From NCBI RefSeq assembly GCF_007860175.1, contig NZ_SJPX01000003.1, positions 1,127,380 to 1,191,379 of the forward strand: a stretch of 64,000 nucleotides of DNA, written 5' to 3'. The notes below the pieces were generated by a model. It worked only from the letters and a program-made list of their open reading frames with translations. It searched no databases and was not told where the DNA came from. This document shows positions 9,828 through 19,900 of the stretch, piece after piece. The DNA comes from Rubripirellula reticaptiva. GTDB lineage: Bacteria > Planctomycetota > Planctomycetia > Pirellulales > Pirellulaceae. The first letter of the stretch is position 1; the number at the start of each line of letters is the position of its first letter. The position numbers and the translations under genes were made by a program.

Positions 9828-10589
9828 TTACTGTCGTGTGCTCAGCGTTCCCTTTTCGCAGGGCCAGCATGTCAGCGCCAACAACGTTGAAACTGCCGCG
9901 ACCACTGCGGTTTCAACTCGCAGCACCCGGCCTCCGATGCTTGCCATCACAAACCCTTGTTCACGAATGAGGTTCCGTTCGCGATCCGACCAGCCTCGTT
10001 CGGATCCGACCAACAAACACGTTGCATGATTGCCTGGATCAATTGCCGACGACAGACTGCAAGTTGCTTCGTAGTTATCAAGGCAGATCCTCGAAATCGG
10101 CGGACGGGCGGTCACCGGTTCATCCGCGATCGTTTGGGCAAGCGTTCGGTCGAATCGGACGGCTGGCAGACTGGTTTCAAACGCTTGTGAGACCGCGCTC
10201 GTCACGATTTCTTGGTATTCGCCAGACGACCAGAGTTGGCTTGATGCGTACGACCGCTCGCCCGACTCGGTCAACACAAACTCAATCGACCTGACGCCCA
10301 AACTCGCCAGCGACCGCAGCACAAAACGACAAGTCTGTGGCCGACTGATTCCGACCACAACGTCGACCGGATACAGCCCGCCCGCAGGTTCCATGGTGTC
10401 GAACTCGACCGGCAGCCGGCCACCTGTTTCGACGCCGAATTTTGCTTTGCCGCGCATCCCATTGATCACGCCAGCGTCAAAATACTGTCCATCGTGAATC
10501 GATAGCACACGGCGCACATGCGTCACTCGATGATCATCTGGATCGACGCCGTGGACGCGTTCTTCTTCGGTAAACAAAACGATATTCAT
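9828..10589 (-). CDS. rsmE: 16S rRNA (uracil1498-N3)-methyltransferase RsmE
   Basis: 253 residues, the normal length. The N-terminal PUA-like part has the family pattern HRVTHVRRVLSIHDGQYFD. The C-terminal SPOUT methyltransferase domain has SRPQTCRFVLRSLASLGV, then TESGERSY, and the trefoil-knot loop CLLVGSERGWSDRERNLI. It methylates U1498 of 16S rRNA using S-adenosylmethionine. It converges with dcd, 25 bases apart. Confidence 0.92.
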   Translation of the reverse strand: MNIVLFTEEERVHGVDPDDHRVTHVRRVLSIHDGQYFDAGVINGMRGKAKFGVETGGRLPVEFDTMEPAGGLYPVDVVVGISRPQTCRFVLRSLASLGVRSIEFVLTESGERSYASSQLWSSGEYQEIVTSAVSQAFETSLPAVRFDRTLAQTIADEPVTARPPISRICLDNYEATCSLSSAIDPGNHATCLLVGSERGWSDRERNLIREQGFVMASIGGRVLRVETAVVAAVSTLLALTCWPCEKGTLSTRQ

Positions 10590-10754
10590 ACTTGACCGCG
10601 CACCGTAATCTCAACTGACCTGCGACAACACGCGGTATCGTACCCGTTCACTTGGTTGTCTGCTAAGGACTTAGCGGCGTGAACGCTGCGACGCGATTTG
10701 GCACAAGCTGTGGACGGCAATTGCAGTGACTTCGCCGCAAAGCCGCATTTGCAA

Positions 10755-12047
10755 CTAAGGCAAATAGGGCCAGTAGGTCAGTTTATCGTTGAGGCAGGCG
10801 ACGAATCGGACGTCGCCGTCTTGCGATACGACCACCGCGATCGCATCGGTCAGCCCGTTGACCAACCGATAAGCCGAACGATGCCTCGTTCCCGATGAAT
10901 CACCGCGCTCCGCGATCGTGTTGGTGGCTTCGAGGTCAAGTGCGCGGTGAATGGAGGACACGTGCGAATCGCCCAGGATTTCGCCGCCGAACCCAATGAA
11001 CCGGAAACTGCGATCCAATACCAGCGAACCGTCAACACTCATCATGTCGGCAAGCAAATGACTGAACTCAATCAACGCCTCGTCGATCGTTGCTAGCTCA
11101 GCATCGTGCATTTGCAAATAGTCGTTTAACGTCACGACGGCCAAGCCTTTTGTCTTACCGATCAACGCAACCCGTTTCATCAACTTCAAAATTAGTCGGC
11201 GGAAGCGAATCGTTGAATCGTCTTGTTGGAATCGGACGCGAAAGCGAAACCACTGGTCCGGAATTTCTGTTTCGTTGGCGTTGTCGGGTAGGTAAACCAA
11301 CATTCCACCGTGGCCGCGCATTCGTACCAGCCGAAGAACGCGGCGCACCACAATCTGGGCGATGTCTTTAACAAATTCATCGCAGATCTGGCATTGCGAT
11401 CCTTCCTCGGACTGCGGATCGAACTCCTCCAGCAGTGCTGCCCGAATCGTTCCAAACTTCTGTGGCAACCACTTCGAGTGAAATGGATCAAAGCCGTCCG
11501 TCAACAACTTGCCGCTGTCCGACTCAAGGATCCGGGTATAACCTGATGCGGCAACGATGTGTCCAGGTGCCAGAATCTGAATGACGAGATTGTGAGGCAG
11601 CGGTGCTCCGATTGGCCTGCCGCCTTCCAAGTGATTGACCCACTGAGTGCCGGTCACGATCATGCCCCAGACGCTGAGCCCACCGGATGGTTCCTGCTTC
11701 ACGGCCAACAGAGCGCGGTAGTAACCAGCGGCGGCCGCAAGTTTGCGCAGATCCTGGGCTGTGAATGGAGTAGCGACTTTGAATCTCAAGACGTGCAGCG
11801 AACTCGATCCGTCTGAAATTTCGGACTCAAACGAGTCCTCGGTCACGAACGCAATGCGACACTGGACGGGAGAGTTCTCCTCACGCAGCAAGCTGGCCTG
11901 ATACATCGTATCCAACAGCGTCACCAAAACTTCATGTTCCGGAATCGCCTCGACCGGCAACTCGCGTGATCCCCAGCGATCTCGCAATGCCGTCGCGATG
12001 TCGATGGGGTAAGCAGACTTGTCGAATTGTTCCATTTTCCATTCCAT
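10755..12047 (-). CDS. DisA-like diadenylate cyclase (DAC) domain protein
   Basis: 430 residues. The C-terminal 110 residues show the signature pair of diadenylate cyclase domains: VDGSLVLD near residues 338-345 (canonical DGA) and GTRHRSA near 386-392 (canonical GTRHR), followed by DAIAVVVSQDGDVRF. These enzymes make c-di-AMP from two ATP. The first 330 residues are not a known membrane or HhH region and look like a soluble sensor domain. DGS in place of DGA leaves activity uncertain. Start is ATG 12047 (or 12035). Flanking genes do not suggest a pathway. Confidence 0.75.
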   Translation of the reverse strand: MEWKMEQFDKSAYPIDIATALRDRWGSRELPVEAIPEHEVLVTLLDTMYQASLLREENSPVQCRIAFVTEDSFESEISDGSSSLHVLRFKVATPFTAQDLRKLAAAAGYYRALLAVKQEPSGGLSVWGMIVTGTQWVNHLEGGRPIGAPLPHNLVIQILAPGHIVAASGYTRILESDSGKLLTDGFDPFHSKWLPQKFGTIRAALLEEFDPQSEEGSQCQICDEFVKDIAQIVVRRVLRLVRMRGHGGMLVYLPDNANETEIPDQWFRFRVRFQQDDSTIRFRRLILKLMKRVALIGKTKGLAVVTLNDYLQMHDAELATIDEALIEFSHLLADMMSVDGSLVLDRSFRFIGFGGEILGDSHVSSIHRALDLEATNTIAERGDSSGTRHRSAYRLVNGLTDAIAVVVSQDGDVRFVACLNDKLTYWPYLP

Positions 12048-12204
12048 GGCGATTCTCGATTCATGAGCCGATCCGCAAGCCGCGCGTCACGCGTTCATTC
12101 GAAGATTCCCGTTGAACTTTGCTTCCATGTGTTAGCTTCGTTCGCTGCATCAAGACCTGCAACGCTCGAATTCTCGTGATTCAAGCGATATGCCGACGCC
12201 AGGA

Positions 12205-12954
12205 TTACGAGAGGCTTTCTTGCATGTCCGCTTCCACAACGTTTTCAGCGAAACTTTGATACGCCGCACCGATTTGCTGCGCCATTGGGTCGGTCCAACA
12301 GTGGAAGCGACCTTCGGCAATCGCGTCGAAGATCGCCTTGGCAACCAAAACAGGCGACGCGGCAATGTCGCCGAAACCCGCAGCCACTCCCATATCGGTT
12401 TGAATTGGTCCTGGATGAACGCTAACGACGTGTGTTCCCTGTTCACGCAGCGATTCTCGCAATCCCTGAGTAATTGAATAGCTTGCGGCCTTAGATGCGC
12501 AGTAGGTCGCGAAGTTTCCGAAAGTCTTTACCGATGCAACACTGTTCAGCTGCGCAAACGCTCCGCCGCCGTTCGCCTTCAAGATGGGCGCGAACGCCTG
12601 GGCGACGCGAATCAAACCGTAAACATTCGTGTTCATTTCAAACTGCAACGTTTCGATCGCATCTTTTTCAATCGCCGTCGATACCTTCAACACTCCAGCG
12701 TTGTTGACGACGACATCGACGTCTTTGGCTGTTTCGGCTGCCGTGGTGATTGATGCGTGATCATCAAGGTCAAGTCGAACTGCCACCACTTGGTCGCCGT
12801 GCTCGGCAACAAGCGAATCGGCGGATTCCAACGTTCGTACTGCGGCATAGACTTTCGTCGCGCCGCGTCGGAGCGCCTCTTCAAGAATTGCTTTTCCGAT
12901 ACCGCGGTTTGCGCCGGTTACTAGAACTGTCTTATTCTTTACGTCGAATGTCAT
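12205..12954 (-). CDS. Short-chain dehydrogenase/reductase
   Basis: 249 residues, classical SDR length. The Rossmann cofactor motif TGANRGIG is at residues 13-20 and the NNAG motif at 84-87. The catalytic Ser is near 138 in QLNSVAS, with Tyr151 and Lys155 in the YCASK motif. A basic residue after strand 2 (AVRTLES) suggests NADP(H). Substrate not predictable. The ATG at 12954 matches the family start directly before the first strand. It is probably a separate unit from the downstream DAC gene, 157 bases away. Confidence 0.92.
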   Translation of the reverse strand: MTFDVKNKTVLVTGANRGIGKAILEEALRRGATKVYAAVRTLESADSLVAEHGDQVVAVRLDLDDHASITTAAETAKDVDVVVNNAGVLKVSTAIEKDAIETLQFEMNTNVYGLIRVAQAFAPILKANGGGAFAQLNSVASVKTFGNFATYCASKAASYSITQGLRESLREQGTHVVSVHPGPIQTDMGVAAGFGDIAASPVLVAKAIFDAIAEGRFHCWTDPMAQQIGAAYQSFAENVVEADMQESLS

Positions 12955-13373
12955 CGGTTGGTATCTTCAGATTTGAGTAGTTTGACTGTTTTTCGATTTT
13001 GCTGACGCCAACATGAAGCCAGTGCGTCATTGGTGCTTCGCTCGTCTCTTGCTTGGACGAATCGCCTGATCAATCTCCCAATGGTATCCAGCCTCCAACG
13101 ATCGGTCGACACTCTGCAACGAGAGCTTTTGATCTGAAAGTCGCTTGACGAATCAGTGGCAGCCGATATCGCCAGCCAGATCAACGGACGTGAGTCCGTA
13201 CCGAGACTCTGGAAGCAGGGGGCCAAATCGAGTGAAGAAATGCAAGAAGCACTGAAACCCGATCATGTTAGAGCGAATGAGGTGGCGGATCTCGGGTTTC
13301 AATGGTTATCACAGACTAGCCAGGGGAGCGTCATCACAGTTTAATCACCAACCCATACTCAATCGGTTTCGCG
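12955..13373. other. Intergenic region between divergent genes
   Basis: About 420 bases between the SDR (minus) and the thioredoxin lipoprotein (plus). Small open frames on both strands have no recognisable composition. It should contain two divergent promoters, but no convincing -35/-10 pair, hairpin or operator repeat was found. Confidence 0.4.
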
Positions 13374-13919
13374 ATGAAACGCAAGTCTATCTTTTTGTTC
13401 GTCTCGATAACGCTGGCGATGATTTTGGTTATCGGTTGTGCCGACAGCGGATCATTCGCGTTTCGTAAACAAGATTCGATCGAACTCGATTCGCTGCTGA
13501 CCGACTCCGAACTGATCGACCAGGCACGAGTCAGCCACGCAGGATCTCGTGGACAGACACCGACAATTGTCACCGCTGCTTCGGCGAACTTGCGTCGAGC
13601 ACCGTCGCTCGTAACGCTCGCGGCTGGCGAAGACTTGCAAGCGAAAATGAACGACGCTTCTGGCGCGGTGCTGCTCGACTTTTATGCCGATTGGTGCGGT
13701 CCTTGCCAGGCCCAAGGCAAGATTCTGCATGACTTGGAAAGCACGGCAACCGAATACCAAACACTGATGATTAAGATCAACATTGACGACCACCCTTCGA
13801 TCGCCGAAGAATTGCAGGTCGATAGCATTCCGACATTGATACTGGTGCGAGACGGTCGAATCGCCAAACGCGTTTCCGGTATAGCTGACGCAAAGAAACT
13901 AACTCAATGGATGCAGTAG
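13374..13919 (+). CDS. Exported thioredoxin-fold lipoprotein
   Basis: 181 residues. N-terminal lipoprotein signal with lipobox VIGC (acylated Cys about residue 22), a linker of some 60 residues, then a thioredoxin domain with active site WCGPC and cis-proline loop SIPTL. It is expected on the cell surface or in the periplasm as a disulfide oxidoreductase. The end overlaps the next gene by 13 bases, so the two are coupled. Neighbouring TVP38 and flavoprotein genes suggest a membrane redox unit (inference). Confidence 0.88.
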   Translation: MKRKSIFLFVSITLAMILVIGCADSGSFAFRKQDSIELDSLLTDSELIDQARVSHAGSRGQTPTIVTAASANLRRAPSLVTLAAGEDLQAKMNDASGAVLLDFYADWCGPCQAQGKILHDLESTATEYQTLMIKINIDDHPSIAEELQVDSIPTLILVRDGRIAKRVSGIADAKKLTQWMQ

Positions 13920-14800
13920 CCCGCTCCGGCGTTGGTCGACCCAAAACTCTTACGGTCATTCGCTGGGTTTCTGTCCTGCTGATTCTTGCAGGACTGTTGA
14001 CGATCGTGCGTTCTCTGCCAATTGACCAACTGATGTCAGCGGGAAAGATTTGGATTTCTGGTCTCGGGCTATGGGGGCCAGTCGTTCTGGTGCTGCTTTA
14101 TATCGTTGCCACCATCCTGTTTGTTCCCGGGACGATTCTGACTTTGGTGGCGGGCGCACTGTTTGGACTTGGGATTGGCACAGTTATCGTCTCCATTGGG
14201 TCCACGATCGGCGCATCGTTCGCGTTCCTGATCGCACGTTATGTCGCAAGAGACAAAGTGATCGAGATGGCAAAGGGTAGTCGGCGTTTTGGTGCGATCG
14301 ATCGCGCGATCGCTGAAGGCGGTTGGAAGATTGTTGGTTTGCTGCGTCTATCGCCGGCGATCCCGTTCAACTTACAAAACTACTTGTACGGACTCACGCC
14401 CGTTCGATTCTGGCCCTATGCGGTGACTAGTTGGATTGCGATGTTGCCGGGCACGTTCTTATATGTCTATCTCGGACACGTCACCGGTGCTGCGGTCGGC
14501 GCCGACCGCCAACGTTCGACTGCCGAATGGGCGATGCTGGCAATCGGCTTGCTGGCGACCGTCGCCGTGACCGTGTACGTGACTCGGCTGGCAAGTCGCA
14601 AGTTAAATGAGCAGGTTGATACCACAAACGGCGGCGAACCGACCGCTGAGGCGGATGACGAAACGCGATCAGCGCCAAATCTCCTCGGTACCGCGCGACT
14701 GGCCATCGCTGCGGCAGTTGTGGTCTCCGCGGCAACTTACACTTTCCTTTACGCGGACGAGATTGGCAAATCTCTGATCACCTTGCTCGGACCGTCGTAG
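13907..14800 (+). CDS. TVP38/TMEM64 (VTT-domain) membrane protein
   Basis: 297 residues with six or seven predicted membrane helices. The VTT/SNARE-associated domain is recognisable from ILFVPGTILTLVAGALFG, the conserved FxxAR element AFLIARYVARD, and the LLRLSPAIPFNLQNYLYG segment. DedA/VTT proteins are half-transporter or scramblase-like membrane proteins. The C-terminus adds an extra helix after a charged linker. The start overlaps the preceding thioredoxin gene. TVP38 genes next to mercuric-reductase-like flavoproteins are a recurring bacterial pair (family knowledge). Confidence 0.88.
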   Translation: MDAVARSGVGRPKTLTVIRWVSVLLILAGLLTIVRSLPIDQLMSAGKIWISGLGLWGPVVLVLLYIVATILFVPGTILTLVAGALFGLGIGTVIVSIGSTIGASFAFLIARYVARDKVIEMAKGSRRFGAIDRAIAEGGWKIVGLLRLSPAIPFNLQNYLYGLTPVRFWPYAVTSWIAMLPGTFLYVYLGHVTGAAVGADRQRSTAEWAMLAIGLLATVAVTVYVTRLASRKLNEQVDTTNGGEPTAEADDETRSAPNLLGTARLAIAAAVVVSAATYTFLYADEIGKSLITLLGPS

Positions 14801-14977
14801 ATCGAAAAGTTTCGCAGATGTGCTGAGCAACTGGCGATCCCCGTAGCGGCATCCCGGAAAGAAGATTTTGCCTAACCGTGTACGCTTGCGATCTGGTCCA
14901 TCCCCAAGGGGTATACCCACTTCTACTCTCATTTCGATTTGAAGCATCAGACGCATGCTCAGTCGCTGGAACTTTCC

Positions 14978-16501
14978 ATGAATGCACTGCTACCCAACGA
15001 CGCGCACAATCAACAGCTACAGGCAAACGTTCATCCTTCCGATTGGACAAACCCAGTTCCTGGTGGCCCTTATCATTTGGTCGTCATCGGAGCCGGGACG
15101 GCTGGCTTGGTGACTGCCGCTGGCGCAGCAGGGCTGGGGGCTCGCGTTGCGTTGATCGAGCGTGACTTGATGGGTGGCGATTGCTTGAACGTCGGCTGCG
15201 TTCCATCCAAGGGAGTCATCAGCGCGGCGCGGGTGGCTGCGACCGCGAGAGATGCCGGGAACTTTTCCGTGAATGTCCCCAAGGGTGTCGACGTTGATTT
15301 TGGCGGCGTGATGCAGAGGATGCGTAAACTGCGGGCCAGTATCAGCCGAAATGATTCGGCGACCCGCTTTCATGAACTAGGAATCGACGTCTACTTTGGT
15401 CAAGCAAGTTTTATCGATTCTGAATCAATCGATGTGGCGGGGACAACGCTCAAGTACAAGCGAGCTGTCATCGCAACCGGCGCTCGCGCCGCAGCCCCAC
15501 CAATCGCGGGCCTGGACACGGTCAAGTACTTGACCAACGAATCGGTATTTTCACTCACCGAACTGCCCAAGCGATTGGGAATCATCGGCGCTGGACCGAT
15601 CGGCTGCGAACTGGCGCAATCATTCGCTCAATTGGGATCCAAAGTGTTCCTAGTGGAAAACGATCACGGAGTTCTTCCTCGCGAAGATCGCGACGCAGCA
15701 GAAATTGTGCAGAACGCCATCACGCACGCAGGCGTAAAACTGTTGTGTTGTGGTCAAAATCTCCGCATTAACGGCGAAAACGGCATTCGGATGACAGTCG
15801 ATTCTCACGGCACCAGTTACGACGAACCGGTTGACCAGTTGCTGGTCGCAGCCGGCCGTGCACCAAATGTCGAGAACTTGAATCTGGAAGCGGTCGGTGT
15901 CGATTTCACGAAAAAAGGGGTCGCTGTCAATGATCACATGCAGACGAAGAATCCACGCATTTACGCCGCTGGTGACGTGTGTTCAAAGTTTCAATTCACT
16001 CATGCCGCCGACTTTATGGCACGCATTGTGATTCAAAATTCGCTCTTTGCCGTTGGTCCGTTCGGTAGAAAGAAGGCCAGTGACTTAGTGATCCCTTGGG
16101 CAACTTACACATCGCCCGAAGTCGCGCACGTTGGAGTGTATGAAAACGAAGCGCTCGATGCAGGAATTGAAATTGACACTTACGTTCAACACTTCGCCGA
16201 CGTGGATCGCGCGATCCTAGAGGGCGATGACGAGGGGTTCGTCAAGATTCATACAGCACGCGGGACCGACAAAATTGTCGGCGCGACGATCGTCGCTAAG
16301 AATGCGGGGGACATGATTTCCGAAGTGACGCTGGCGATGGTCAACAAAATCGGGCTCGGCAAGATCGCCAACACGATCCATCCTTACCCAACGCAAGCCG
16401 AAGCAATTCGCAAACTCGGCGATCAATTCAACCGCACTCGGCTAACACCGACCAGCAAAAAAATGCTCGACGTTTTACGTCGACTGAATGTCGGACGTTA
16501 G
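14978..16501 (+). CDS. Mercuric-reductase-like pyridine nucleotide-disulfide oxidoreductase
   Basis: About 507 residues. FAD-binding motif VIGAGTAGLVTA near the N-terminus, redox-active disulfide GGDCLNVGCVPSK (CxxxxC), NAD(P)H-binding motif IIGAGPIGCELAQSF, second FAD motif IYAAGDVC, and C-terminal dimerisation segment with HPYPTQAEA. It is a dihydrolipoamide dehydrogenase/MerA superfamily enzyme, but it lacks the N-terminal heavy-metal domain and the C-terminal Cys pair of true MerA. It probably does not reduce mercury; substrate unknown. ATG 14978 is preferred to 14939 because upstream residues do not belong to the fold. Confidence 0.88.
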   Translation: MNALLPNDAHNQQLQANVHPSDWTNPVPGGPYHLVVIGAGTAGLVTAAGAAGLGARVALIERDLMGGDCLNVGCVPSKGVISAARVAATARDAGNFSVNVPKGVDVDFGGVMQRMRKLRASISRNDSATRFHELGIDVYFGQASFIDSESIDVAGTTLKYKRAVIATGARAAAPPIAGLDTVKYLTNESVFSLTELPKRLGIIGAGPIGCELAQSFAQLGSKVFLVENDHGVLPREDRDAAEIVQNAITHAGVKLLCCGQNLRINGENGIRMTVDSHGTSYDEPVDQLLVAAGRAPNVENLNLEAVGVDFTKKGVAVNDHMQTKNPRIYAAGDVCSKFQFTHAADFMARIVIQNSLFAVGPFGRKKASDLVIPWATYTSPEVAHVGVYENEALDAGIEIDTYVQHFADVDRAILEGDDEGFVKIHTARGTDKIVGATIVAKNAGDMISEVTLAMVNKIGLGKIANTIHPYPTQAEAIRKLGDQFNRTRLTPTSKKMLDVLRRLNVGR

Positions 16502-16937
16502 CTGAACCTCGTCAAGATTGAACCGAGACAGCTGGCTTGACTTTGTCAAGGCAATCATGGATTTCTCCTTACTCGGGGTGTTTCCGTGGCATTGTAATGA
16601 AACCCAGGCTGTTCAAATGTGCCGCACTAACAGTCCTTGGCAAGGGCATCTAGAATCTTTGATGCAAGCGACGGACAAGTTCAAAACTCACCCGGATTTT
16701 CCTGGCAATCGTAATCAACACTGGCGGATCGTTGTTTGGTCTCGCCGTTCGATGGTTGTAGACGTGCTGCAAGCATGCAGACCCAAGATTGCTGATCCAT
16801 ATTTGCAAACAAAAAATCTTCTTGGAGATCGAGAATACTCAATGACGCATCCATGCACAGTGAAGTCAAAACGGTACAATTTCGGTTGCCGTTCCGCCTG
16901 TGTTCTAGCCAAACGCCGTTAGAAAGCCAACCGAGTC
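16502..16937. other. Intergenic region upstream of the sensor kinase
   Basis: About 435 bases. A plus-strand open frame of 134 codons (16518-16922) covers most of it, but its composition (many Trp, Cys, His and Met with no regular hydrophobic pattern) looks like chance. I see no RNA gene or clear promoter. Confidence 0.4.
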
Positions 16938-19900
16938 ATGCCCGAAGCTTTACTCCACAAGAATGAGCAATTGAGGCTGAAGGCACTTCGGATGCTCGGC
17001 ATTTTAGATACGCCTAAGGAGGAAGACTACGACGCCATCGCGCGACTCGCTGCGGAATTATGCGGTGCACCGATCGGCGCGATCAGCTTCGTCGATGAAG
17101 ACAGGCTGTGGTTCAAGGCGGCGTTCGGCTTCGACGCGCGCGAGTCACCTCGCTGTCAGGCGTTCTGCGCTCACGCGATTCACTCTCCTGATGCACCGCT
17201 GGTGGTATCGGACGCGACCAAGGATCCACGGTTCAAGGATAATCCACTGGTTCTCGGCGAGCCTCGCATGCGATTCTATGCAGGCATTCCGCTTGTCACC
17301 GAACACGAAAAGATGCCGATCGGTACACTCTGCGTTATCAGCAACGAGGTGATGACGATCGATGACCGGCAACTCAGAACGCTTTCGCTTTTGGCAAAGC
17401 ATGTAGAACGACTATTGCATTTGCGTGAATCCAGTCAGCTGCTCGCGCATCGCAACGCACTTATCGATGCTAGCAGCGATGCCATCATGACGTGGACGCA
17501 TGCCGATGGAATTCTATCGTGGAATAGAGGCGCAGAGGTGATGTACGGTTTCGGTCGCAACGAAGCCATTGGTCGCCAGCCCACTGACATCCTGCGATCA
17601 GAGGTTGCGATTCATCAGCATGCCAATGGACTGGCTGTCGGTGACGAGTGGGTAGGCGAAGCAACTCATCAAACCAAGGCCGCCGAACGCATCATTGTTT
17701 CGACAAAACTGCAGCGCGTTGGCGTCGGTCACGAGAGCGTGTTTCTGGATACCAGTCGCGACATTTCGGAACAGAAGCTGAAGGACCAGGAGTTGCGACG
17801 CGCAAGACATGCGTTGGAGTTTGCCGCTGACGCAATACTTTGGCTGCGGGAAGAAACGGGTGACCTTTTTTATGCGAACCAAGCCGCAAGCGGACTCTAT
17901 CAATACACTGACAATGAACTCTTGATGCTGAACATTGCCGACATCGATCCCAAAATGCGAGCGCCAGAGGCACTTGCAGAGATTAGAAAACGTTCAACCG
18001 AACTAAAAGCAATATTTTTTCAGACAATTCACGTTCGCAAGGATGGCTCAGAAGTTCCTGTCGAAGTCGCGTCCCACCGAGTTGATTTCGAAAATGAAAA
18101 GTTTGTTTGTGTATTTGTACGAGACATTACCGAAAGACGACTCACACAACAGAAGCTCGAAGAAGTCAGCACCGAATTTCAAATGGTCTTTGACGCGTTA
18201 CCGGTGGGCGTTGTCATCACAGACAAGCGACGCCGAATTAAAAGAATCAATCCTGCATTCGAGGAGATGTTTGGATACGACCAAAAAGACATTCTTGGAA
18301 AGCAAACAAAAATGCTTTATGCAGACCCCGCGGACTTTTCAGAACAAGGACGAGCGAAATACAATCAAGACAACAGCGCAGAGCTTACACCCTATGAAAT
18401 GAACTATCGCCGCAGCAATGGTGAGATCTTTACCAGTCAGACAATTGGAAATCGGGTCGCAAATGAATCAGGTGAATTCATCACGTTCGTAGCACTCATT
18501 CAAGATATCTCTGAAAGCGTCGCATCTAGACTGGAAGCAGAGAAACTCAACGAAGAGCGTCGAGCGATGCTAGAGTTGCTTGGCACAACGGATGGCGTTT
18601 GGTCGTGGCAGGTCGGCAGTGAAGACTGTGACTATGCCCCAGGATTCAGAAAGATTCTTGGGTTTGACGGTGATGATCTCGTCTCTTTCCCGCAAACCAT
18701 TCGAGCGGCTCAAGAGCGAATCCATCCCGACGATATTGACGAGTTGCGACGGGTAGTGAATTCCAGCCTAAAACGACGTACACCCTTTGTTCACGAGTTC
18801 CGATTACGTCATGCGGACAACAAGTACATCTGGGTTCGCTTACGGGCAAATTCGATCCGATCTGACAGCGACGTGCCTCGGCGACTTGTCGGGTCTATCT
18901 ACGACATTTCTGATTTCAAGATCGCCGAGGCCGAACGTGAGCGGTTTTTTAACGCCGGGATACAACACTACGGTTTGGCCGACATTCAAAGCGCGACGTG
19001 GCTTAGAGTCAGTGAGAATTGGAGCGAAGTTCTGGGGTATACCAACGATGAATTGGTTGGCCAGCCCTATCTCGATGCAACTCACCCGGACGATCGTCCG
19101 CAATTTGAAGAATGCATGCGGCAATTGTTTGAGGGCAAGCCTGTGCTTGGGTTTCTGGGGCGGATGCGACACAAGGACGGATGTTATCGCCTGATTGAAT
19201 GGAATGTGGCGGCACCGGAACCCGATAGTTCATCTGTCTACTTCACTGCCCGTGACGTAACCGACGCGGAATTCGATGTAATCCGAAAGATTTCTGATGC
19301 CGTTCCGATGACGTTTTTCGTGTACGACATTCAGGAGCACCGTAACGTTTTTATCAATCGGCATATCGAAAACTTGCTGGGTTACACACCGGCCGAGTTC
19401 GTCGCCCCAAAAGAGAAAGGGATCGGGGCGTTAATTCATCCAGACGACGAAGGCATTGTCGCCAATTTTTTTGCGGGGATTATGCGAGGTAACGAGGACC
19501 AATTCTTCGACAGTCAGTACCGCGTGAAGCGTAAAAATGGCGAGTTTCGGGAAGTCTACACCACTTGTCGGATCTTCAAGCGTTCTGCTGACGGAAAGGT
19601 GCAGCAGATCATCGGAACCGCATCGGCGGTGGATGATCTGGCGATCTTGCGGCGATATGCCAATGATTTGGAGGTCGCCAACGAAGAGCTCGAAGAGTTT
19701 GCTTACGTAGCGTCTCATGACCTGAAACAGCCATTGCGCGGTATCGACAACCTAGCTCGCTGGATCGAGTCGGATGCGGGAGATTCACTCCCCGCAATCG
19801 CTCGTGAACACCTAGTGAAATTGAAAGGACGAGTCGCAAGAATGGAGCGATTGCTCGATGACCTGCTCGCGTACTCTCGAATCGGACGAAGATCATCGGA

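Noticed and set aside
16518-16922. 134-codon plus-strand ORF upstream of the sensor kinase
   Set aside because: No hydrophobic or secondary-structure regularity; excess Trp, Cys, Met and His; no ribosome-binding site.
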